From: Malus domestica
Taxonomy: Eukaryota > Streptophyta > Magnoliopsida > Rosales > Rosaceae
NCBI RefSeq assembly: GCF_042453785.1
Contig: NC_091673.1
Location: forward strand, 13,177,501 to 13,241,500
DNA: 64,000 bases
Reading direction: 5' to 3'
Shown piece by piece: positions 57,705 through 64,000 of this stretch. The notes beneath the pieces are model-generated. The model had not been told where the DNA came from. It searched no databases and worked only from the letters and a program-made list of their open reading frames with translations. Every line of letters begins with the position of its first letter. Position 1 is the first letter of the stretch. The translations under genes and the position numbers were made by a program.

Positions 57705-58085
57705 TTAGCGCCTGCAGCGAGTAATGGCGCTACAGCCGCGACGGTAGGGATTTGCCTGAGCCCCGGGTCGGCAGTTGTAGTAGGACGCGCCACGTCGCGA
57801 GCAGGGTACAGTGTTCCTCCTCAGCGCACCGTAGCTAATGTACCTCCTCCTCCAGGCTAAGATGCGCCGGTTGATCTCCGAGTCCATCAGCATCTCCGCT
57901 TCCTCGTCCTCGTCAGCTATCAGTCCCCCCGCCGCCGATCTAATCGAACCCCAGCTCAACTCGCCCAGCTGGTGGCCGCCGCTGAAATCAACGGCCGAAG
58001 CAATCGCTACCAAATGGGCGGCCAGGATTGCACAGATTAAGATGCAGCCAAAGAGTGATGGAGTTCTTGAGCTTGAGCTTCCCAT
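57705..58085 (-). CDS. RALFL33: RALF peptide hormone precursor (RALF33/RALF1 type), 126 aa
   Basis: Single-exon prepropeptide secreted to the apoplast, where RALF peptides act through FERONIA-family receptor kinases and raise wall pH. The signal peptide covers residues 1 to about 31 (hydrophobic run LFGCILICAILAAHLVAIASA). An acidic pro-region includes IADEDEEAEM. The site-1-protease site RRIL is at 73-76. The mature peptide has YISY at 82-85 and four cysteines at 95, 105, 118 and 124 in the RALF spacing, with CSRRGASYYNC, PGAQANPY and CSAITRCRR. The length is usual. The neighbour HSBP is also beside RALFL33 in Arabidopsis (from memory), which supports that orthology. Confidence 0.95.
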   Translation of the reverse strand: MGSSSSRTPSLFGCILICAILAAHLVAIASAVDFSGGHQLGELSWGSIRSAAGGLIADEDEEAEMLMDSEINRRILAWRRRYISYGALRRNTVPCSRRGASYYNCRPGAQANPYRRGCSAITRCRR

Positions 58086-59504
58086 TTTCTTTTTTGGGTT
58101 TTTGTCTAAAATCTGAACTTTTTTAGAGGAACTGGGTTTGTGGAGTGGTTTGGCGTTATAACTGACCGTTGGAGAGGAAATGCCACTTGTTTTTGGATTA
58201 TTTACAGGGATATGCCACTTTACCGTCTTTGGCTTCTAGTTTAAGAATGCCAATGACTTTCTGGACACCCACTAATCACGCATTTTCTTTGGGAGCTGTC
58301 ATGATTAAACAAAAATAATAATGTTACGATCTCAATTTCTTCGTGATATCAAAGCATGTTGATTCACATGTGAACCTCAACGGTCACGCATATCTTACAT
58401 CATCAAATTCGTGTTGTTCACGTATTTGGCCTGAAAATTCGACACACGTGAGAGGGTGCGTGATGATGTGAAGGTAAAAAAGTCTCACATTAGTAGAAAG
58501 ATAAACCTAACAAGAGTTTATAAGGAGTTGGACAACTACCAATATTGTCAATTAGTTTTATAGTGGAATCTCAACTTCTTCAAACTAGCATTCATTTTCT
58601 TCTTTTTTTGATAGACACATTTATATTATTTCTAACTAACAATAACATCGTAAATTCATACTAAATGGAGTGTTAGGTTGGATAAAAAATACGTGCTTCG
58701 ACATCAACTGATAATATTGAACAAGTGTGTTAGGTTTAAAAGACGACACAAGTGAAATGATATATTAAGAGTATCTCATATTAGATGTGGAAGCCTTTTG
58801 TGTTTAAAATCTCCGATACATCTACAACCATTGTCACTTTACTTTGAGTTCAATGCTCATTCTAACAGCACATAAGAGTATGTTATGTATGTGGCCGGCC
58901 AAATTGCTACATGTGCTCCAATGTCACTCTCGAAACCACATATTAAGAGGGATGATGAGAGTATCTCATATTCAATAATCAAACTTTAGCATAAGTGCTT
59001 AAAGAATTAATTTATAGTTGAATATTCACATATCATAATCGTTTTACCCTTTTTCATTGCAAAAATTATATTTGAAGTTAAAAGAGTGGAGGATGATTTA
59101 GGTAAAGTGTAAAGTAAATTCATTCCCCTTGACGTTGTAAAAAGAAATCTCTTTCTCTCACCCACTTGAGTTAGTGCATCGGGTTGTTGGAGAATTTGTA
59201 AAATCCTTTTTTTTTTTTTTTTTTTTTTGTCGAAAGTAAAATCTTTCAAATGCTTAGTTTGATTGCTGCAAATCCAAGGACTGAACCCAACAAGCTTGTA
59301 ATCTAGACTTATGGAAGCTAAACTTGTGGTCAGGTAGAGTCTCAAATGTCTCTGTGCATCTTTCCAATTTTCAAAAAAAATGGATAACCGTAACTTGCCA
59401 CCAGTTGTCTACTAAAAAAAAAAAAGCTGGTAAACCACTTCGAGTCTACAACTACGTGCCAAGCTTAATTGGCAAAAAATGCGAAATATGTATGAAAACA
59501 TTAA
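58086..59504. other. Intergenic with probable LTR-retroelement scraps
   Basis: At 58325-58620 there are short stretches (ATATCAAAGCATGTTGAT, AAGTCTCACATTAGT, AACAAGAGTTTATAAGGAGT) like the primer-site and LTR edges of a plant LTR retroelement, too decayed to bound. Nothing else was recognised; poly-T runs lie near 59210. Confidence 0.35.
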
Positions 59505-60264
59505 TGGCGCGTTTATGTAATCGTAATGAAAATAGGAGGAATGAATTGAGGAGGAATTGAATTGAGAAGGAGTTGGAACGAGGAGAAGTCAGAATCGGAT
59601 TCTTGTTGAAGCTGTTTACTTAAATGTTCTGGATTCGGAATAGAATTCTATAAAGCTGTTTACTAATTCAGCAGAATTAGAATATAAACTAGTATGATTA
59701 CTAAAATGCCCTTGTCCCAAATCAAATATTTTTTGTACTTTTTTAAAAATAAAATTTGATGTAATATATAATAGTAAGAAAAAAAAATTAAATTGCTTTT
59801 TTATTTCATAGACACACTAAAATGCTTTTGTTTTTATTTTTTTTTTATAAATTTAAGTATTTACTTTAATATTTAAATTTTCTAGCTCAAGTTGTAGTTT
59901 CTTCTCTTCGGCATATGCATGGAGTTGTGCATAATGTGAATGAGCATGAAAATAAAAAAAGTAAGAAGTTGTGCATAATTAAACTAGGGTTAATGGGTTT
60001 ATAAAGATAGTATTGGAAATAAAAAAGTAAGTGAGGGCACAAAGGGAACAAAAGTGTCATTCCGATTGCCCAAGCAATCATGAATTAGATTACTAACATA
60101 CATCTAGGGAATCCAATTCCACCAATACAAGGAATTGAATTCCAAAATTTGTGTGGGCCCCACTGCTTTTTTTATTCCATCATGTTTAATAAACATCGGA
60201 GTAATTTGTAATCAAAATTCAATTCTACATTTTTATTATGATTACGGATACGTAAACATGCCCT
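59505..60264. mobile_element. Harbinger-type MITE, 760 bp
   Basis: The ends TGGCGCGTTTATGTAATCGT and, from the right, GGGCATGTTTACGTATCCGT are flanked by TAA on both sides (59502-59504, 60265-60267). It belongs to the family seen at 43980-44799. Confidence 0.72.
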
Positions 60265-60498
60265 AAGTCTTTAAATCATGCATATTTGGATAGGTAAATA
60301 TAAAGTACTGAATCTTGCCATGCTTCAAAACCCTTTACATCAATAGTTAAAACCTTCTTGATCACTGTGTTTTGGATTGAAATCTATTGACGTCGGACAA
60401 CAAAATTATAAAATTAGCTAAATTTAAAATACATATACCTTTTTTTTTTTTTTTCAAAACAAGGAAAAAAGTTCTAAGGTTCCGTTCGTCATACTACG

Positions 60499-60844
60499 GG
60501 CTGGTTTGGTATTGCGGTATTTTAAAAAAAAACTGCTTCTGCTGTGCTGTGAGAATAAGCAGCTGTGAAATAAAGTAGCAGAGTGTTTGGTAAACTTTTT
60601 TGTAAAAATGTTTTTGGAAAAAAAAAAAAGCAGTATTATAGTATTTGATAAACTTTTATGTAAAACAAATGTGAAAAAAAACTAGTTTTTCAAAGCTGAG
60701 TTTTGCAACTTTGTGTTTTTGATTTTTTTTATTATCCAAAATTATGAAGAAAAAAAAACTGAAGCTGAATGTTTCAAACATAAAAAAAAAACAATTTTTT
60801 TAATAACCATTTTTTTCCGAATTATCTCAATACCAAATTAGGGC
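60499..60844. mobile_element. MITE-like element
   Basis: GGGCTGGTTTGGTATTGCGG at the left and, from the right, GCCCTAATTTGGTATTGAG form inverted ends. CTA lies next to both. The interior has poly-A/T runs and no coding capacity. Confidence 0.55.
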
Positions 60845-60998
60845 TACATGTCTGTGCAACACACGAAAAAAGGCTCAATGTATTCCAATTGATTTCGTCT
60901 ATACGCGTGGTCCCACCTTTCTGGCGAATATAGTTCTTAGTGTGAAAGTTCAAAACTTCTTGTGGAGGATTGAATGTGACTTTTGCCAAATTATGTTA

Positions 60999-61739
60999 GG
61001 CCATCTCCAACCGAAGGGTCCAGATGGCCAGAGGGCCGAAAATAGCCCTAAAACCGTCTCCAACCGAGGGCTAGGCCAGAGGGCTCTGGAATCTGGGAGG
61101 GCCCCACGGGATCGGAGAGGGCTGGAGGGCTGGCTGCTTTCGGCCAGCCAGCCAGCCCCGGGGCTGGCTATTTTTTTTTTTAATGTTTCCTATTGCTGTC
61201 GGTTAAAACCGACAGCATTAAACAGCTTTTTTTTTTTAAATAGTTCTACTATTAGTGTCGGTTATAACCGACACTAATAGTTTGAAATGTTTTTTAATGT
61301 AACGGCTAGTAGCCGTTGGATTATTAGGCCTTTTTTTTTTTTAATGAATTTAAACTTCTTTTTTTCCCTTTTTTTTTCCTTTTCATATGAATCAAATTTT
61401 TTTTCATATTTTTTTTCCTATAACTTCTATTTCACAAAATTTGTTTCATATTTTTTTTCAATTCTATTTTTTTCGTATAACTTCCTAGGCCATTTATACA
61501 ACATTAAATTGTAGTTTTTAAATAATAAATTATGTTTGGCCCTATGGCCCTTTGGCCCTCGGTTGGAGACGGTTTTTTGTGACAGGGCTAAAACGAGCCC
61601 TTTGGCCCTCTGGCCCTCGGTTGGAGACGGAGGCAAATATGGCCCTGTACTGTTCATTAAAATATTAATATCTTGGGGAATCTTGGAGGGCCAGAGGGCT
61701 CAAACGAGCCCTCTGGCCAGCCCTCGGTTGGAGATGGCC
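60999..61739. mobile_element. Harbinger-type MITE, 741 bp, with perfect internal palindromes
   Basis: GGCCATCTCCAACCGAAGGG at the left and GGCCATCTCCAACCGAGGGC read from the right are near-identical inverted ends. TTA flanks both sides (60996-60998, 61740-61742). The interior contains a 34-bp perfect palindrome (61248-61281) and a 24-bp hairpin (61194-61217). GGCCCT-rich blocks repeat near the right end. Confidence 0.85.
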
Positions 61740-61901
61740 TTAGGTGGTGGACGTATCGACATTTTCCGAGCTATGCTGATGAGGCTTGTCGACCTATGCT
61801 GAGCAATGATGTCGAGGTCCAACGACATCTGTCAAGCTGTGTTGGGCATCACTTTGCCGAGCCTTGAGAACTATCCTCCATGCATTTCATCAAACATTTA
61901 A

Positions 61902-63576
61902 GGGTAAATTACATAGTAGCCCCTCAGGTTTGAGGTCTATTACAATCTCATACAACATCTTTAAAACATTTCACTTTCATACCTCACGTACTATTTTATT
62001 TCAAAATAATACCTCCGTTACATTTTCCATCTATTGATCTGTTAAGTGCTGACATAGCTGCCACATTTGTGCCACGTGGTTGCCAAATGTGTGCCACGTG
62101 GCAAAACAATAATTTTTTATTTAAAAAAAAAAACCTAAATCTTCTAAAATAAATTATAAAACTAATAAAAAAATAAAAAATAAAAAACCAAAGCCCACTT
62201 CGTCTTCCCTCCCTCCTCCTCCCCCCTCCCCCCCCCGCAACCTGCAACCCAGAATAAGAGGAGGAGGAAAAAAAAGAAAAAAAAAATCATCTTCATCTTC
62301 CCCATGGCACCCATCGCGCACCCACCCTCTTACCTCCTCTACACACCCCCACCACACCCATCTTCTTCCCCATCTTCATCTTCTCCGCAACCTAGAAAAA
62401 AAAAAAAAAACACCCTTTAAGTTCATCTTCCCCCCTGCAACCCAGCCCAGCCCACCCCCTGCAATCATCTTCCTCATCCCCATCCCCAGCCGCATTACTT
62501 CTTCTCCCTCCCTTCATCTAAAAGCCTACAAAACCCTAATTTTTCCCCCAAATCGACTGCTCTACTCAGAAGACGACTCCCGCCGCCATGGCCGTTGTCA
62601 ATAGATTCGAATGCACTAGCTACTGCGGCTGCAGAGGCTCCAGATCCACCTTGAAATGCCTCTCAAGTAAATATCCGATAAAACCAAAAATCCAATTTCA
62701 ATAAAAGAAAATAAATTTTGGATTGTTGTAATTTTCCAAGAAAATTCAAACAAATTTCCAAAATAATTACATAAATTTTCAAAAATCAATAAAAAGAACA
62801 AAGGGTTTCTGTAATTTTCCAAAAAGGCAGATCTTTCATACCTTGATTTGGAGAAGACAACGGCTGGGGGGGGCGTTTCTAATGAATTTGTCGTGCCTCA
62901 TCGATGCAAGCAAGAAAGTGTGGTTATAGAAAACGAGGGAATGGGCGAGCTGAAAGAGGGTGAGTCATGTTGCCCAGAAACCCAGTGAAGTGTGCCGGGT
63001 CTTCGACATCCTCCTTCTTTTCTTCGACTTCTTCTTCTTCAACTACTTCCTGTGCTGGTTTGATTTGGGGTTTGGGTATGACCTGTTGTTGCTTTTTGGA
63101 GGGTTTGGTGGAGCTGAGCTTTCTCTTTTTCGCCATTATAGGAGGGGGAGCAAGGCGTCGTGGATAAAGGGAATAGGTGGGGCCGTGGGGGTGGGGTGGG
63201 ATGGGGGATTTGGGTTGCAGGGAAGGGGTGGGTTTTTTAGATGGGAGGGGAGGTGAAGAGAGTGGAGGAGGGTGGGGGAATGAGATTCTGGGTTGGAAAA
63301 TGTAAACAGGGTTGCGGGTTCAGCTTTTTTTTTTTTTTTTTAAATTTAGAAGATTAAGGTTTTTAATTTTTATTTGCCACGTGGCAGACATTTGGCAGCC
63401 ACGTGTCATATATGTGGCAGCCACGTCAGCATTTAACAGATCCATGGATGGAAAATCTAACGGTTGTATGAAATTGAAATAAAATAGTACTTGAGGTATG
63501 AAAGTGAAATGTTTTAAAGATGTTGTATAAGATTGCAATAGACCTCAAACCTGAGGGGCTACTATGTAATTTACCC
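61902..63576. mobile_element. MULE-type element with long TIRs, 1.68 kb
   Basis: Perfect 9-bp target duplications AACATTTAA (61893-61901, 63577-63585) flank inverted ends of about 200 bp beginning GGGTAAATTACATAGTAGCC on both sides. Subterminal GCCACGTGGC motifs are frequent. It is the same family as 37900-41652. The core has poly-purine/pyrimidine tracts and a minus-strand 70-codon frame (62924-63136, MAKKRKLSSTKPSKK, then acidic) that could be a captured host exon. No transposase is present. Confidence 0.88.
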
Positions 63577-63585
63577 AACATTTAA

Positions 63586-64000
63586 TGAACTCTATTGAGG
63601 CTTGTACCAGACTGTCAGAGTTCCCAAAGGACCTTTCGAGCCGTTTCCGGTTTTTGGTAAGAGGTTGGGATCCAACATATCCCTTAATGGAACCCGCGCT
63701 TATTCCCTCGTAATTAAGAGAGACCGCATCGTATACAAAATTCTCTTCCAAAACACAGTGCCTAAAAAGGCTTTAACCCTTCAAGTACATAATTGAAGCA
63801 TGTAACGCACTGTGTCGGACTCTTAGGTATCGTTTGGTATGCAGACGGGACAGGATAGAACGGAATGGGACTGGACGAGACGAGACAGGACGAGACGGAA
63901 CAGACAGGGAGCAAAGATGCCATCAGATGGAAACAAGGAGAAAGAAGAAGGTGACAAATAGGTTATAATTTTGTGTTACACGAATGTGGAATGAGTCATT
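63586..64000. other. Intergenic, window end
   Basis: From about 63826 GGTATCGTTTGGTATGCAGA with GACGAGAC-type repeats looks like the left end of another MITE cut by the window edge. Confidence 0.4.

Overview
This is a stretch of a eudicot plant nuclear genome. Its features include intron-rich housekeeping genes with plant-type splice sites, plant-type U2 snRNA promoters, a plastid-derived ycf2 fragment, and many small DNA transposons, SINEs and solo LTRs. The SINE and MITE styles (a TTG-tailed Au-like SINE and a tRNA-related SINE) and the gene content fit Rosaceae, perhaps the apple/pear group. That placement is inference from memory, not from a search.

Layout: (1) 0.4-5.1 kb: two convergent genes, an ARM-repeat/TOG-like protein (+) and a 595-aa plastid-type protein related to EMB1703 (-). 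(2) 5.3-11.2 kb: a roughly 2.9-kb tandem duplication. Each unit holds an intact U2 snRNA gene with Pol II-type promoter, a stray second promoter element followed by a short U2-like scrap, and about 270 bp of plastid ycf2. (3) 12.4-29.9 kb: the organellar isoleucyl-tRNA synthetase gene (OVA2 type, 22 coding exons, +) and, tail to tail, the arginine methyltransferase gene PRMT4/CARM1 (14 coding exons, -). A decayed duplicate of the IleRS gene tail lies between them. (4) 30.2-33.8 kb: a 1.1-kb tandem duplication, one copy interrupted by a hAT element. (5) 34.4-35.8 kb: an intronless xyloglucan xylosyltransferase gene (XXT1/2 type, GT34, -). (6) 36-52 kb: a transposon-dense block with a MULE-type element carrying a nested solo LTR, several MITEs, a second solo LTR, a TSPO gene remnant broken by Harbinger-type insertions, and a decayed autonomous hAT transposon. 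(7) 53-58 kb: an HSBP gene (+) whose last intron appears to be a U12-type AT-AC intron, and a RALF peptide gene (-). (8) 59.5-63.6 kb: three further non-autonomous transposons, including a second copy of the MULE family seen at 37.9 kb.

The genes do not form one pathway. They cover microtubule/ARM function, plastid biology, splicing RNA, organellar translation, chromatin/RNA arginine methylation, cell-wall xyloglucan synthesis, heat-shock attenuation and peptide signalling. From memory, the ARM, EMB1703-like, HSBP and RALF genes resemble a neighbourhood on Arabidopsis chromosome 4 (At4g15800-15830), and the IleRS/PRMT4 pair resembles At5g49020/49030. The block may therefore preserve ancestral gene order.

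I found no new defence or biosynthetic system. The strongest unusual signals are the U2/ycf2 tandem duplication, the AT-AC intron in HSBP, the GC-AG intron in the IleRS gene, and two intact MULE-type elements with perfect 9-bp target duplications and G-box-rich ends.
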